A DNA stretch of 64,000 bases from Glaciimonas sp. PCH181 (GCF_003056055.1 NZ_PYFP01000002.1:496001-560000); one strand, 5' to 3'. Shown: positions 1 to 8,563, numbered from the stretch's first letter. Notes: a model not told the origin generated them from the sequence alone. Program-made: numbers and translations.

Positions 1-2
1 AT

Positions 3-194
3 GACGATCCCGATGCAGGTGCGTTTGCGGAGAAAATTGGGCGCGAGATTATCGCTAGATTTCTGCGCAATATGCCTGCAGAGCTTTATGCCCATCAAGG
101 TCATCACCATTACTTTTCCAACTTGATCAAGCATGGAAAGATGGTTGATGGTGAGTGGGTGCCCAATGCGGCAGAACAAGCAGGTGCCGAATGA
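3..194 (+). CDS. C-terminal part of an unknown phage protein (5' end outside window)
   Basis: An open frame enters from the left edge and stops at the TGA at 192-194, giving about 63 residues. It contains a His-rich stretch (AHQGHHHYFSNLIKHG). The next gene starts at 191 and overlaps the stop by four bases, as in the other genes of this operon. I do not recognise the family. Its place in a packed + strand series ending in xis-int marks it as a phage early-region gene. Confidence 0.55.
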   Translation, partial: DDPDAGAFAEKIGREIIARFLRNMPAELYAHQGHHHYFSNLIKHGKMVDGEWVPNAAEQAGAE

Positions 195-328
195 GCTACC
201 TCATCACAATCAAAACACAACCTGATAGCGACGGCGAAACCTATACCGCGATCGGCAATCTTGACGCATTGATCGATGCTGCTTACGACGCTGGTGCACT
301 GGGCGTAACCGTGATGGTGCAGCTATGA
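191..328 (+). CDS. 45-residue phage hypothetical protein
   Basis: ATG at 191 overlaps the preceding stop (ATGA) and the TGA at 326-328 overlaps the next start, so it is coupled on both sides. The product starts MSYLITIKTQPDSDGE and ends ALGVTVMVQL, a small acidic soluble protein. No family is recognised. The coupling and position are the evidence that it is a gene. Confidence 0.55.
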   Translation: MSYLITIKTQPDSDGETYTAIGNLDALIDAAYDAGALGVTVMVQL

Positions 329-543
329 ATACGCGCTTCGTAGTTGGGCTTATCAGCCTTGTCGCGGTGGCGTTACTTTTCTTTGCCTATGCCATGACCA
401 CGAATGCAAACCAGCTACCCGATCTGACGCCTGCAGAGGTCGAAGCAGATAAGCACGCGCAGCTGGCACAGCTTTGCAAGTTGGAGTGGCCCGACGTCAA
501 GGGCGGTATCGAGGCGCGTCGCATCGCCTGCAAGCACACCTAA
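325..543 (+). CDS. Small membrane-anchored phage protein
   Basis: The product has 72 residues. Residues 4-24 (RFVVGLISLVAVALLFFAYA) form one hydrophobic segment, followed by a charged tail with two cysteines (LCKLEW and IACKHT). This suggests an N-in single-pass or signal-anchor protein with its tail in the periplasm. The start overlaps the upstream stop by four bases. Function is unknown; small membrane proteins of this type occur among phage early genes. Confidence 0.6.
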   Translation: MNTRFVVGLISLVAVALLFFAYAMTTNANQLPDLTPAEVEADKHAQLAQLCKLEWPDVKGGIEARRIACKHT

Positions 544-547
544 TTTT

Positions 548-769
548 ATGCCGCAGATCACCGTAACGATGACGGTCGGCGAAGAGTTATTCGAGTTTTC
601 TAGTTTTGATAATTGGCTTCTCACCGTCCGCGACAAGTTCGTTGCGCATCGTGTGAATAGGGATCGTGTTGTCTGCGTTGATGCAAGCGGCCGTATTTGC
701 GCCAACGCCCAAGATTTTTCTATTGCTGATTATCCGGTCAAGGTCTATCGCAAACCCATAGGAGCATAA
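548..769 (+). CDS. 73-residue phage hypothetical protein
   Basis: It begins four bases after the preceding stop and ends two bases before the next gene. The product (MPQITVTMTVGEELFEF... DYPVKVYRKPIGA) looks like a small beta-rich soluble protein. The region GRICANAQDFSIADYPVKVY has the look of small phage proteins that store modified-nucleotide or host-takeover functions, but no family can be named. An ORF on the opposite strand here is treated as a shadow. Confidence 0.55.
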   Translation: MPQITVTMTVGEELFEFSSFDNWLLTVRDKFVAHRVNRDRVVCVDASGRICANAQDFSIADYPVKVYRKPIGA

Positions 770-771
770 GC

Positions 772-1146
772 ATGAGCGCATTTTGTGTATTCGGCGTCAG
801 TCGCCTTGATTGCAAGAAAGCTGCAGAGAAGAAGGTGCGGACGGTTGATCCGGCCACCAAGAAACGGCTATCGCACGATGAATGGCGCGCCGAAGTTGAA
901 GTTCTTTCGGTCTCCATATTCGAGGAAAAAAAGACTTTGCGCCAGATTTCACCAGCGTTTGACGCTCCGCAGTTTTGCTACGACTGGATTCGTATTGCGT
1001 CTGGGGGGGGGCAAATCAGGCTGCCCCGCCTGATGGTTCGCGGACCTAAAGTCGACAAAAAAGGCGTTCAGATAAAGCGCGACGGCAAGGTGCTTATCAC
1101 CTGGTTGCCTTACCAAAAATCAGAACAAGCAGCGGTCGCTGCCTAA
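772..1146 (+). CDS. Phage hypothetical protein with a G9 homopolymer
   Basis: The 124-residue basic protein (MSAFCVFGVSRLDCKKAAEKK...) is not recognised. It is rich in Lys and Arg and may bind nucleic acid, which is inference. A run of nine G at 1003-1011 encodes Gly78-Gly80 (ASGGGQIRL). One base gained or lost would shift the frame in the last third of the gene. The frame stays open through the run, so the gene reads as intact. A shorter overlapping frame at 785-1033 is considered a shadow. Confidence 0.6.
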   Translation: MSAFCVFGVSRLDCKKAAEKKVRTVDPATKKRLSHDEWRAEVEVLSVSIFEEKKTLRQISPAFDAPQFCYDWIRIASGGGQIRLPRLMVRGPKVDKKGVQIKRDGKVLITWLPYQKSEQAAVAA

Positions 1147-1170
1147 ACATCACTTCACTGGAGTTGCATC

Positions 1171-2070
1171 ATGTGGTTTCACAATCTTCAAATTTATCGT
1201 ATTCCCGCGCCTTGGGCGATCAGCGCTGAGCAGCTGGAAGCATTTTTGGCGAAGCGGGTTTTCGCACCGTGCAGCAGTCTGGAAATGCAAACCCAAGGTT
1301 GGACTTCACCGCGCGATAGCGGACAGCTGGTGCATATCGTTGATCGCCAGATGCTTATCGCGTTGCGTACTGAAAAGAAATTGCTTCCGGCCTCGGTTAT
1401 TAATCAGGTCACCAAAGATCGCGCCGCCGAAATCGAATCTGAGCAAGGTTTTGCGCCGGGCCGCAAGCAACTAAAGGATTTGAAAGAGCAAGTCACCGAC
1501 GAATTGCTGCCACGCGCCTTTAGTCAACTCCGGACGACGCACGTATGGATTGATCCGGTCAATGGCTGGCTGATCGTAGATGTGTCCAGTCCATCACGTG
1601 CAGAGGACGCTCTGAAGCTGCTGCTTGCATCGGTTGATAAGTTGGAAGCGTCAGGATTGCGCACGGTGCATTCGCCACTGACATCCATGACCGACTGGCT
1701 TGTGGCCGATGAAGCGCCGAGTGGCTTTACGGTCGATCAGGATACGGAATTGCGCGCCAATGGCGAAGGCAAGGCAACCGTTCGCTATATCCGCCACACC
1801 CTGGAAGTGGACGATACTCGCCGCCACATCGCCGCAGGGAAGCAGTGCACCCGCTTGGCGATGACCTGGAATGATCGCATCTCGTTCGTGCTGACCGAGG
1901 GACTAGCGATCAAGCGCATTGCTCCCCTCGATGTCATCAAAGAAGAAAGCGATCCGACCAATCGCAATGATAGCGAACGCTTTGATGGTGACTTCTTGCT
2001 GATGACCGGCGAGTTAAACAAAATGCTAAACGATCTTGTATTTGCCTTAGGTGGGGAGCCAGCAGTATGA
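1171..2070 (+). CDS. rdgC: Recombination-associated protein RdgC
   Basis: The 299-residue product starts [18 protein letters not shown] and carries the family features [20 protein letters not shown], the region ending in [18 protein letters not shown], and LTSMTDWL. The length matches chromosomal RdgC (about 300 residues). RdgC forms a dimeric ring on double-stranded DNA and restrains RecA, influencing recombination and replication fork processing. Here it sits in a phage operon, where a phage copy could modulate host RecA or phage recombination. A 24-base gap precedes it with an RBS-like CTGGAG at 1159, and it overlaps the next gene by ATGA (2067-2070). Confidence 0.9.
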   Translation: MWFHNLQIYRIPAPWAISAEQLEAFLAKRVFAPCSSLEMQTQGWTSPRDSGQLVHIVDRQMLIALRTEKKLLPASVINQVTKDRAAEIESEQGFAPGRKQLKDLKEQVTDELLPRAFSQLRTTHVWIDPVNGWLIVDVSSPSRAEDALKLLLASVDKLEASGLRTVHSPLTSMTDWLVADEAPSGFTVDQDTELRANGEGKATVRYIRHTLEVDDTRRHIAAGKQCTRLAMTWNDRISFVLTEGLAIKRIAPLDVIKEESDPTNRNDSERFDGDFLLMTGELNKMLNDLVFALGGEPAV

Positions 2071-3239
2071 GCAATGGCGCCCCGCGATTCACCGAACACG
2101 ACACGTCGCTGAATCTTTGGCTCGATGATCCCAAGGATCCAGCTGTCAAGGCAACCCGCGACCAGTTGGTCGACCACCTCAGTGCCCGTGGCTTTCACAT
2201 TGAAAACGACCAGAGCGTCGACGCGCTCATCCGCGATGACTATCACACCGGTAACAAAGGCGCCCTTGAGTTCAATCTGAACCTCTGCGGCCGACACCTG
2301 GAAATTATTTTTTTCCAGAACGTAGTCCGCGAGAATCGGGCGGGTGGCGAGTATGACTTCGACAAGCGAGAGAAAATGCCATTCCTGATCGGCATGCAGT
2401 ACGAGCTCGAGCGCGCAAAGATCGCAACGTTAATGGCTGGCCTTGGCTACGCACTCCAAGTCAAGGTCAAGCGCCAAGGCATGGCAGAGATCACCCATCG
2501 TCGTGACGAGCTGGCCGAGCAGCACCGCGGCATATACGACAAGCAGCCGGAGTCGCGCAACTCGACCACGGCGACCAAGGACACAGTCCGCGATGGAGAT
2601 GCGATCTACTTCCGCAATCATGATAAACGCTGGTTTTCGGGCACCGCGTATTACCACATCAACAATATGTGGTGGGTCTTGTTGCCCTGCGGGGAGGTGA
2701 TGAACATCGCCAGTTTTGAATTGCGCCACACAGCACCGGAAGCAGGACTGAAAGGTCAGCACTTCAACGATGACGATCGGAAGAAAAAACAGATGGCCGC
2801 GATCCATCAAGCTGTAGCACGCAAAAATATGAGGAAGATCGAGGTATTGCGCGCCAGCCTGACGCCGGAAAACAGCTACTACGTCCTAAGTCTGAAGCAC
2901 ACCAACCGAACCGATGCCCACATCACCCTATGGGGCCAGAGCGGCTGCGGGTACCGATATAGCATCGCCGCAGCCGGCAAGTACAGCCGTGACGAAATTA
3001 TGGCGCATCTGGGCCACTACAACGGCGGAGACAACATCGCCGTCGACGCGGAGACAGTCGAGCGCCTGGTGACGATGTGCGACAAGACAGACCGCGATCT
3101 AGAGCGCCAGGCGCCAACCCTGCGCAACACACCAAGCAACTGGCACAAGCTGATCGCCTCAGCTATCGCAACGCCTAAGCACGACGTCATCCCCGAAGTT
3201 TTCAGAACCAAGTCGGGAAAGAAAAGGAAGGCAGCATGA
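2067..3239 (+). CDS. Phage hypothetical protein, 390 residues
   Basis: ATG at 2067 overlaps the rdgC stop, so the two are probably co-translated. The soluble protein has an acidic N-terminal half (residues 1-140, including GKALEFN-like and [10 protein letters not shown] segments), a middle segment [20 protein letters not shown] that may be a small beta domain, and a basic tail ([12 protein letters not shown]). No catalytic motif is evident and the family is not recognised. Linkage to rdgC and a DNA methyltransferase suggests a DNA-metabolism role, which is inference. Confidence 0.65.
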   Translation: MSNGAPRFTEHDTSLNLWLDDPKDPAVKATRDQLVDHLSARGFHIENDQSVDALIRDDYHTGNKGALEFNLNLCGRHLEIIFFQNVVRENRAGGEYDFDKREKMPFLIGMQYELERAKIATLMAGLGYALQVKVKRQGMAEITHRRDELAEQHRGIYDKQPESRNSTTATKDTVRDGDAIYFRNHDKRWFSGTAYYHINNMWWVLLPCGEVMNIASFELRHTAPEAGLKGQHFNDDDRKKKQMAAIHQAVARKNMRKIEVLRASLTPENSYYVLSLKHTNRTDAHITLWGQSGCGYRYSIAAAGKYSRDEIMAHLGHYNGGDNIAVDAETVERLVTMCDKTDRDLERQAPTLRNTPSNWHKLIASAIATPKHDVIPEVFRTKSGKKRKAA

Positions 3240-3282
3240 AGCCGGACCTCTATAGCCTCTGTCAAATTTAACGGTTTGACGC

Positions 3283-4530
3283 ATGGCGAACTACTACAAC
3301 GAAATCGACCCATACGCTGCTAAATGGCTGCGCAACCTCATCGCCGCTGGACACATTGCGCCCGGCGACGTAGATGAACGGAGTATTGAAGATGTTAGAC
3401 CAGATGACTTACGAGGATATATCCAATGCCACTTTTTCGCTGGAATTGGAGTTTGGTCCCATGCTTTACGTCGCGCAGGATGGGCAGATTCGCGACCAGT
3501 CTGGACGGGTAGTTGTCCGTGCCAGCCTTTCAGCGCGGCAGGTAAAGGAATTGGATTTGCTGACGAGCGGCACCTTTGGCCTGCTTGGAACCACCTCATC
3601 AGCGAGTGCGATCCTCCAATCGTCTTTGGAGAGCAAGTTGCGAGTAAAGATGCAGACGCTTGGGTCGACCTTGTACACACTGACATGGAAGCCTTGGGTT
3701 ACGCCTTCGGGGCGGTCCCGTTTCCGTCTGCGGGCATCGGTGCCCCGCACATCAGAGACAGGAACTATTGGGTGGCCCACGCCAACATGCAACGTCAACA
3801 ATCAGCCAGAAACAGAAAGAGGTCTGCAAACGTTGGCGGGGCAAGCAAGTCTTTCGGGCTGGATCACTCCAACGGTACGGGATTGGAAAGATACGCCGGG
3901 GATGATAGCGCAGAGGGACGGCAAGGATCGCGTGGATCAGTTGCCGAGACAAGCATATTTGGCGGGCTGGCCGACATGCACGGTAACCGATTCCTCGAGG
4001 GGAGTAAAAGACGCGAGACCCTGGGATACGGGCAAGCCGCTGAATCAGATCGTGGCGCTGGCCGGTTGGCCGACGCCATCGAAAGCCAACGGGGACGGCG
4101 GCCAAACGATGACGCATTGCAGTCCATCGGGGCGGAGGTTGGACGGAACAAAATCACAGGTGACACTGAACGGAATAGTCAACTTAGCGGGATGGCCGAC
4201 GCCAATGGCCGGAACACCAGCACAGAAGGGGTACAACGCGTCAGCCAGCACGGATGGGGGCAGAAAAACGGCAGCACTTTGCGGGGCGAACTTAGCGGGA
4301 TCGGGAGTGACAACATCACCCGAATGGAGCGGCCCGGCCCGACTAACGGTTTCTGGCGAGATGTTGACTGGCTTGGATGCAGGGATGGAAAGTGGCGGCC
4401 AGTTGAACCCGGCACATTCCCGCTGGCTCATGGGGCTGCCTCAAGAGTGGGACGACTGCGCGCCTACGGAAACGCTATCAATGCTGAAGCGGCAAAAACT
4501 TTTATCGACACCGTAATGGAGTGGTTATGA
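3283..4530 (+). CDS. Phage DNA (cytosine-5-)-methyltransferase
   Basis: The 415-residue product has the C5-methyltransferase motifs in order: motif [13 protein letters not shown] (51-62, SAM binding), motif [11 protein letters not shown] (77-84) with catalytic Cys80, a motif VI variant EQV (117-119, usually ENV), the RDR of motif VIII (158-160), and motif X YGNAI (395-399). Residues 170-370 form an unusual low-complexity linker with repeated LAD/MAD-x-xGxR units instead of a normal target-recognition domain. That linker is the region where a second frame (3374-4516) also codes. Such enzymes protect phage DNA from host restriction. The ATG at 3283 has a poor RBS; no better in-frame start was seen. 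Confidence 0.85.
   Translation: MANYYNEIDPYAAKWLRNLIAAGHIAPGDVDERSIEDVRPDDLRGYIQCHFFAGIGVWSHALRRAGWADSRPVWTGSCPCQPFSAAGKGIGFADERHLWPAWNHLISECDPPIVFGEQVASKDADAWVDLVHTDMEALGYAFGAVPFPSAGIGAPHIRDRNYWVAHANMQRQQSARNRKRSANVGGASKSFGLDHSNGTGLERYAGDDSAEGRQGSRGSVAETSIFGGLADMHGNRFLEGSKRRETLGYGQAAESDRGAGRLADAIESQRGRRPNDDALQSIGAEVGRNKITGDTERNSQLSGMADANGRNTSTEGVQRVSQHGWGQKNGSTLRGELSGIGSDNITRMERPGPTNGFWRDVDWLGCRDGKWRPVEPGTFPLAHGAASRVGRLRAYGNAINAEAAKTFIDTVMEWL
3374..4516 (+). CDS. Overprinted protein nested in the methyltransferase gene (+1 frame), GWPTP-repeat family
   Basis: A 380-residue frame lies wholly inside the methyltransferase gene, shifted +1. The product is ordered: an N-terminal part with [18 protein letters not shown] and [20 protein letters not shown], then about five repeats of the type LAGWPTPxAxD ([49 protein letters not shown]), then [20 protein letters not shown] near the C-terminus. 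From memory, proteins with these features recur in phages and prophages and are usually called hypothetical. The last segment resembles a conserved C-terminal stretch of some C5-methyltransferases. Each GWPTP unit is the same DNA that encodes LADA in the methyltransferase linker. Function is unknown; translation might be by internal initiation at 3374 or later. Confidence 0.6.
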   Translation: MNGVLKMLDQMTYEDISNATFSLELEFGPMLYVAQDGQIRDQSGRVVVRASLSARQVKELDLLTSGTFGLLGTTSSASAILQSSLESKLRVKMQTLGSTLYTLTWKPWVTPSGRSRFRLRASVPRTSETGTIGWPTPTCNVNNQPETERGLQTLAGQASLSGWITPTVRDWKDTPGMIAQRDGKDRVDQLPRQAYLAGWPTCTVTDSSRGVKDARPWDTGKPLNQIVALAGWPTPSKANGDGGQTMTHCSPSGRRLDGTKSQVTLNGIVNLAGWPTPMAGTPAQKGYNASASTDGGRKTAALCGANLAGSGVTTSPEWSGPARLTVSGEMLTGLDAGMESGGQLNPAHSRWLMGLPQEWDDCAPTETLSMLKRQKLLSTP

Positions 4531-4574
4531 AATCGAATTTTTCTCATGAGCGTCAGATTGCGAGGGTGGCATGA
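4527..4574 (+). pseudogene. 15-codon vestigial ORF at the end of the methyltransferase gene
   Basis: ATG at 4527 overlaps the methyltransferase stop (ATGA), the spacing used between real genes of this operon. After [15 protein letters not shown] the frame stops at 4572-4574, exactly where the antisense gene pair begins. It may be the truncated start of a former phage gene cut by insertion of the 4580-5438 module, or simply a chance ORF. Confidence 0.3.
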
Positions 4575-4579
4575 TCAAT

Positions 4580-5089
4580 TTAGTGAGTATCGTCCAGATC
4601 AACCCATACCAGCTCCGAAATATTTTTCTTAATCATGACGGAGGACGATTGTTCAGCGATTCTCATCATAACCCTTCGCATCTCCAAGAGCCAATGCTTA
4701 TCGGATTGGCCGGCATCCTCCGTGACCCACACCTCACGACCATGAAACCGCTGGAAAACGTGCGCAAGTATATCCTTAAGTCTAAAAAGACATGTAAGCA
4801 GAGTCGGGTCCAGGCATCTGAGAGGAATTTTTCCGAGCGAGCTTCGCATCTCGTTGAATGCTGCCACATCAAAAATGACCGGGGATCCTGGCGCGCTCTC
4901 GATTTGATCGTTCAAATTAATAGCAAATTGCATCGCTTCATGGTTCAGGAGATGCAGGGTCAAAACCGCATTGTCCTCGTCTCGTTGCCGGACAATATTT
5001 TGCTGGTGTCTAGAAATCCAAATTGCAGCGCCAATAGCTGCGATAGACCCAACCGCCTGAACCCAAGCAGCCCAATCCTGACTACTCAT
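4580..5089 (-). CDS. Membrane-anchored moron-like protein
   Basis: Antisense to the phage operon. Starting at the first ATG (5089) the product has 170 residues: a short N-terminus, one transmembrane helix at about residues 5-27 (WAAWVQAVGSIAAIGAAIWIS), a basic HQQNIVRQRDE junction, then a soluble helical domain. This arrangement (a WVQAVGSIAAI-type helix followed by a cytoplasmic helical domain) is common in small phage and plasmid cargo proteins of unknown function. A TTG start at 5119 is possible. A long + strand ORF over the same bases (4571-5200) lacks a plausible protein composition and is rejected. Superinfection exclusion is a possible role, but this is inference. Confidence 0.65.
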   Translation of the reverse strand: MSSQDWAAWVQAVGSIAAIGAAIWISRHQQNIVRQRDEDNAVLTLHLLNHEAMQFAINLNDQIESAPGSPVIFDVAAFNEMRSSLGKIPLRCLDPTLLTCLFRLKDILAHVFQRFHGREVWVTEDAGQSDKHWLLEMRRVMMRIAEQSSSVMIKKNISELVWVDLDDTH

Positions 5090-5153
5090 CGGAGGGTACA
5101 GCACAAACGTTACCACCAAAAAGGCACTGGCAAATCCAATTGTAATTTTTCAT

Positions 5154-5438
5154 CTAAGCAACATCACTTTCTCCCATATTTTGGGGGAATCCTAACATGA
5201 CCCAAACCCGCAAAGGTATCGATAAGGCGTTTACGATTGATTTACTCGCGCCACAGTCGTGCAGAGGGCCAATCAAGATCCGGCTGCATAAGGATGAGGA
5301 ACCACCCTCATCGCGCACGCCAATCAATTCGTTTCGGTGATCACAGGTTGGGCAAATAAAGTAAGACCCTACCTCATCGACTTCTGGCGTAAGGAGTGCA
5401 AAGTCCCACTCAGTTTTGCATTTTCGACATATCCACAT
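5154..5438 (-). CDS. Zinc-ribbon protein, phage cargo
   Basis: The 94-residue product has two CxxC knuckles, C4-x2-C7 (WICRKCKTEW) and C29-x2-C32 (YFICPTCDHRN), typical of a rubredoxin-like zinc ribbon that binds nucleic acid or protein. The start at 5438 has a strong RBS (GGAGG, reverse strand). It is read in the same direction as the membrane protein at 4580-5089, about 65 bases upstream of it, so the two probably form one leftward unit inside the rightward phage operon. The C-terminal half is not recognised. Confidence 0.65.
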   Translation of the reverse strand: MWICRKCKTEWDFALLTPEVDEVGSYFICPTCDHRNELIGVRDEGGSSSLCSRILIGPLHDCGASKSIVNALSIPLRVWVMLGFPQNMGESDVA

Positions 5439-5470
5439 GGAAGCCTCCGAGCAGATTCAGGAATCCTATC

Positions 5471-5818
5471 ATGACAAAAGAACAGACGCAGGAAATTAAA
5501 GCGCGACTACGTTCGCCGGAAACCGCTATTCCCCCAATGACCGACCCGCTTGGTAAGCACTGGAGGCAACCGCGCCGTGAAACGATATCGCTCGATGACA
5601 CGCATGCACTGATGGATGCCAGCTCGTTTGCGCAATTAGCGGACTACTCATCAACGCACCCCAGTGGCGTCTATCCCGGAAAGATGTGGAAGCGCCACGA
5701 TGGACTGTTCGATCGGCGCTGCAAGACGGAAGATCGCGTCTGGTTGCTCTGTTGGTTTGGTGAATGTGATGACCCAACCAAATGCTCAAACAATTATCGT
5801 CAAATTCTAGTGGCATAA
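5471..5818 (+). CDS. Phage hypothetical protein, 115 residues
   Basis: I chose ATG at 5471 (MTKEQTQEIKARL...) rather than the upstream start at 5396, because the upstream codons overlap the zinc-ribbon gene's start region and read as non-protein sequence. The product is soluble and includes LDDTHALMDASSFAQLADYSSTHPSGVYPGKMWKR and a C-terminal WLLCWFGECDDPTKCSNNYRQI with three cysteines. Similar small proteins occur in phage early operons; the function is not known. It resumes the + strand operon after the antisense pair and is 10 bases before the next gene. Confidence 0.65.
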   Translation: MTKEQTQEIKARLRSPETAIPPMTDPLGKHWRQPRRETISLDDTHALMDASSFAQLADYSSTHPSGVYPGKMWKRHDGLFDRRCKTEDRVWLLCWFGECDDPTKCSNNYRQILVA

Positions 5819-5828
5819 AGGATAAATC

Positions 5829-6896
5829 ATGGAATTGAATATCGAGCAGGCAACGGCATTTGCCGATAAGTTTGCTGTGACGGTTGAAAATGCCTTCATA
5901 GCCCATACGGGCGAACACATGGATCACGACGCTGCTTATGCCATTGCAGAAGCCTTGGCAGGTGCAGCACTAAGCCAGCAGGAGCCTGACAGCTATAGAG
6001 TCATCACGTCGGACGGTGTTTCTGCATTGTTTGATGCGCCGATTAACGTGACGTTCTGGCGCGAAAAAATGGGTCATACAGTTTTGCCGCTATTCGCCGC
6101 CTCACCAATGCCAGTAAACATCGCCCAATCGATCCACTATCCTGACTGTTGGGATGCGGCCACATATCCGACAGTTGAATCAGCGCTAGCCGAAATAGGT
6201 GCGTTCAAATGCTCGGAATGCACCGCGCCAGCACAGCTGCAGCATAGCGATGATGTCGCGGTAGATCGGTTCGCTGTTGCTATGAAAGAAAAGATGACTG
6301 TATCACGCGCCAATGGTAGGAGTGGATGGGACGATCATGGTCGCTGCACAAATCAAAGCCTTAGTGACATGCTCATAGCCCACGTCACCAAGGGAGATCC
6401 TATCGATGTTGCAAACTTTGCGATGATGATTCACCAGCGCGGGGAGCGTATAGCAGCGTCAGCAAAACACAAAAGCAGTTTAGCAACTGAATTGCGCGAG
6501 TACGCATCTAATTCAGGCTATAGCCATAACGACTATGCAGACGTGCTACGCGCTGGCGCTGATGCGATTGAACGGTTAGAAGCGCTGAAATACTCGGAAG
6601 CGCCAACACAGACAGTAGGCGAAAGCACTACTGGCGATAAGTATCGAGCTGAGTTGTACGATGAGGTTTGGGTGCTTGCCAGAAAGTATGGATTCGCTAA
6701 CGTGACTATGGCTATAGATGCGGCAGTGAAGACAAAGTTGGTGCCATTGAGTGATGACCAGATAAAGAGCATAGCCCACGACCAGAAACACTGGGGAGCC
6801 GCCCACGGAAGCGAGGACTTAGATGGAGGTCCAGACTTAGTAATTGATCCCGTGAAATTCGCCCGCGCCATCCTCGCTACTCAGGAGGCGAAATGA
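5829..6896 (+). CDS. Phage hypothetical protein, 355 residues, apparently modular
   Basis: ATG at 5829 follows an AAGGAT RBS. The protein seems assembled from short modules: an N-terminal helical part (1-50), a segment ITSDGVSALFDAPINVTFWR (about 60-80) followed by LPLFAASPMPVN, which resembles small phage inserts, a Cys pair (KCSEC) near residue 123, and helical C-terminal parts. No enzyme motif is seen and the family is not recognised. The next gene starts inside its stop (ATGA at 6893-6896). Confidence 0.6.
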   Translation: MELNIEQATAFADKFAVTVENAFIAHTGEHMDHDAAYAIAEALAGAALSQQEPDSYRVITSDGVSALFDAPINVTFWREKMGHTVLPLFAASPMPVNIAQSIHYPDCWDAATYPTVESALAEIGAFKCSECTAPAQLQHSDDVAVDRFAVAMKEKMTVSRANGRSGWDDHGRCTNQSLSDMLIAHVTKGDPIDVANFAMMIHQRGERIAASAKHKSSLATELREYASNSGYSHNDYADVLRAGADAIERLEALKYSEAPTQTVGESTTGDKYRAELYDEVWVLARKYGFANVTMAIDAAVKTKLVPLSDDQIKSIAHDQKHWGAAHGSEDLDGGPDLVIDPVKFARAILATQEAK

Positions 6897-7054
6897 CAGT
6901 CTCAGAACTCATTACCGAGCTGCAAAAGCACCCTGGATACTATCCTGTTTGGCTAATCACCTATACCGATGGTCCGTCGGCAATCGACGACGTCTCCTGC
7001 GAGTCGGGAATCGGTAACGCTGGATGCATTCTCAACATTACAGGCGAATCATGA
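6893..7054 (+). CDS. 53-residue phage hypothetical protein
   Basis: ATG at 6893 overlaps the previous stop and the TGA at 7052-7054 overlaps the next ATG, so this small frame is coupled on both sides. The product (MTVSELITELQKHPGYYPVWL... GCILNITGES) resembles the small proteins with a SELI..L...P...PV pattern that are frequent in phage early regions. Function is unknown. A different frame over the same bases is a shadow. Confidence 0.6.
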   Translation: MTVSELITELQKHPGYYPVWLITYTDGPSAIDDVSCESGIGNAGCILNITGES

Positions 7055-7302
7055 TCAATCGCATAGTTACCCCATCAAGACAGCGGCGGGCCGCGAAGCC
7101 AAAGCAATCGCCTTTACCCGCCACCCTGGCAAACTCGAAGCCACTGAGCGCTGAGCGAATCGCATTCGCTGCCTGGGCATATGGTGTTGAGGCCGCTCCA
7201 TGCGAAGCAAATAAGCTGGCGCACGAACGCATTGAAAAGATGGTTCGCGCCATTGTAGAAGAGGTTTGCAGGGTCTTGGTCACTAAGGAGCTAACAGCAT
7301 GA
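7051..7302 (+). CDS. 83-residue phage hypothetical protein
   Basis: I place the start at ATG 7051 (MINRIVTPSRQRR...), which gives an ATGA overlap with the gene before. The end overlaps the following gene by ATGA at 7299-7302. The N-terminus is basic and disordered. The rest is helical (SAERIAFAAWAYGVEAAPC, then KLAHERIEKMVRAIVEEVCRVL). Not recognised. Confidence 0.55.
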   Translation: MINRIVTPSRQRRAAKPKQSPLPATLANSKPLSAERIAFAAWAYGVEAAPCEANKLAHERIEKMVRAIVEEVCRVLVTKELTA

Positions 7303-8360
7303 GCGATAAATTACGCGAGGCATTAGAGATTGGTCTTCGGTGGGCCAACTATGGGTATTACATGAAGGACCACAGCCCCCAATCAAGTGCAAATGCGGAC
7401 GCCGATGCCCGCAAGATCGAAGCCGCCCTCTTGGATTTTGCGCAGGATAACGCGACGCAAAAACATAGCGGTGACGTCAACGATATGACCATTATCGGTT
7501 TTTTTGCTGAGACATCTTTGCTAGAGGGCATTGCTCCATCGCCTAAAATCTACAATGCGGCAGTCGCCACAGTTAAGTATTTTTTGAGCACCTCAAATAC
7601 TTCGAGTAGTTCGGTAGCATCTGTGCCGCACAACGAAAGCGCCGAGCACTGGAAAGCCAATCACAACAATCTGGTCAGACGTCTCGCGCTGCTGTTAGAG
7701 CGTCCCGATCTTCCGGTTGACAGAATTTCAGCCTATCAGGAGTTAGTGCAGTTGCAAGAGCGGCTAAAGCGCCACGAACTACAGTCTAAAAGTAAACATC
7801 CGGCACCGTGCGCCCGATATTGCGAGGCGAAGGCGTTTGAGATCGAGATTCGCAATTTGAGCGCTGAATTGGCGAAGGCGCAAATAGTAGTGGGCGACTT
7901 ATCCGTTCTAGTTCGCCAATTAGTCCGCGCACTCAGTGGAGCCGCGCCAGACCACAGGTTGTTAGTGAGGGTGATGGACTACTTACAGCGCAAGGGCTTG
8001 CAAGGTAGTCCATTGCGAAGCGATGCCGGAATTCCGGTATCGGACGGCTGGATTGGCGTTAATGAGCGGATGCCGGAAGTGAAAACTACCGATCGCAAGG
8101 ATTTCTTCATCGCTTGCAGGCGTGCGCACAACCAGAAAACTCACACGCTCAATGCGACATATTTAAATGGATTTCATCTATATGCAGATGAGGGGGCGAC
8201 CGCGTCATTTACGGGATGGTACAAAAAGATGTTGAATGCGGAATTTGAGGACTATTACGAACCCATTGAAACGGAAGGCGATGTTGTTACGCACTGGATG
8301 GAGTTACCGCCTGCCCCAACGCAAGATAAGGCCACCGGATCAAAAGGAGTTGATTTATGA
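7299..8360 (+). CDS. Phage protein with C-terminal DUF551 domain
   Basis: The product has 353 residues. Residues about 245-343 (SDGWIGVNERMPEV... FTGWYKKML... VVTHWMELPPAP) match the DUF551 pattern, a domain found almost only in phage and prophage proteins and of unknown function. The N-terminal two thirds are helical, with a Cys/His patch HPAPCARYCEAKA (about 167-179) and a following coiled-coil-like stretch. It overlaps both neighbours by four bases. Confidence 0.7.
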   Translation: MSDKLREALEIGLRWANYGYYMKDHSPQSSANADADARKIEAALLDFAQDNATQKHSGDVNDMTIIGFFAETSLLEGIAPSPKIYNAAVATVKYFLSTSNTSSSSVASVPHNESAEHWKANHNNLVRRLALLLERPDLPVDRISAYQELVQLQERLKRHELQSKSKHPAPCARYCEAKAFEIEIRNLSAELAKAQIVVGDLSVLVRQLVRALSGAAPDHRLLVRVMDYLQRKGLQGSPLRSDAGIPVSDGWIGVNERMPEVKTTDRKDFFIACRRAHNQKTHTLNATYLNGFHLYADEGATASFTGWYKKMLNAEFEDYYEPIETEGDVVTHWMELPPAPTQDKATGSKGVDL

Positions 8361-8563
8361 ACCACGCAATGACTTGGGTTAAGCTTACAAAATACGTTGA
8401 CATAACAGGCGACACCGCAGATGCGGTCCGGTCACGCAGAAAAATGGGTAAATGGCTGGACGGCACCCAGTGCAAGATTGTCGACGGATTTTTGTGGGTA
8501 AATTTGGCTGAGGCAGAAAAATGGGTGGAGCAATGGGGAACCAAGCAAGCACTCGCGGCATAG
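8357..8563 (+). CDS. Excisionase-like DNA-binding protein
   Basis: The 68-residue product (WVKLTKYVDITGDTADAVRSRRKMGKW...GFLWVNLAEAEKWVEQW) has the pattern of phage excisionase and related winged-helix proteins. In these a helix-turn-helix (TADAVRSRRKMGKW) is followed by a wing and a W-x-N-x-x-E-A-E-x-W end. It overlaps the integrase gene by 43 bases, the usual xis-int order. It probably directs the integrase toward excision at the adjacent ssrA-derived site. Confidence 0.75.
   Translation: MNHAMTWVKLTKYVDITGDTADAVRSRRKMGKWLDGTQCKIVDGFLWVNLAEAEKWVEQWGTKQALAA

Noticed and set aside
3752..4431. Several minus-strand ORFs opposite the methyltransferase
   Set aside because: The repeated DNA makes open frames on many tracks. 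Only the two + strand frames show ordered repeated motifs and family-like ends.
4571..5200. 209-codon + strand ORF opposite the membrane-protein gene
   Set aside because: The residue mix is unlike a protein (many Ser, His, Arg, Leu clusters without pattern), while the minus strand gives a clear membrane helix and helical domain.
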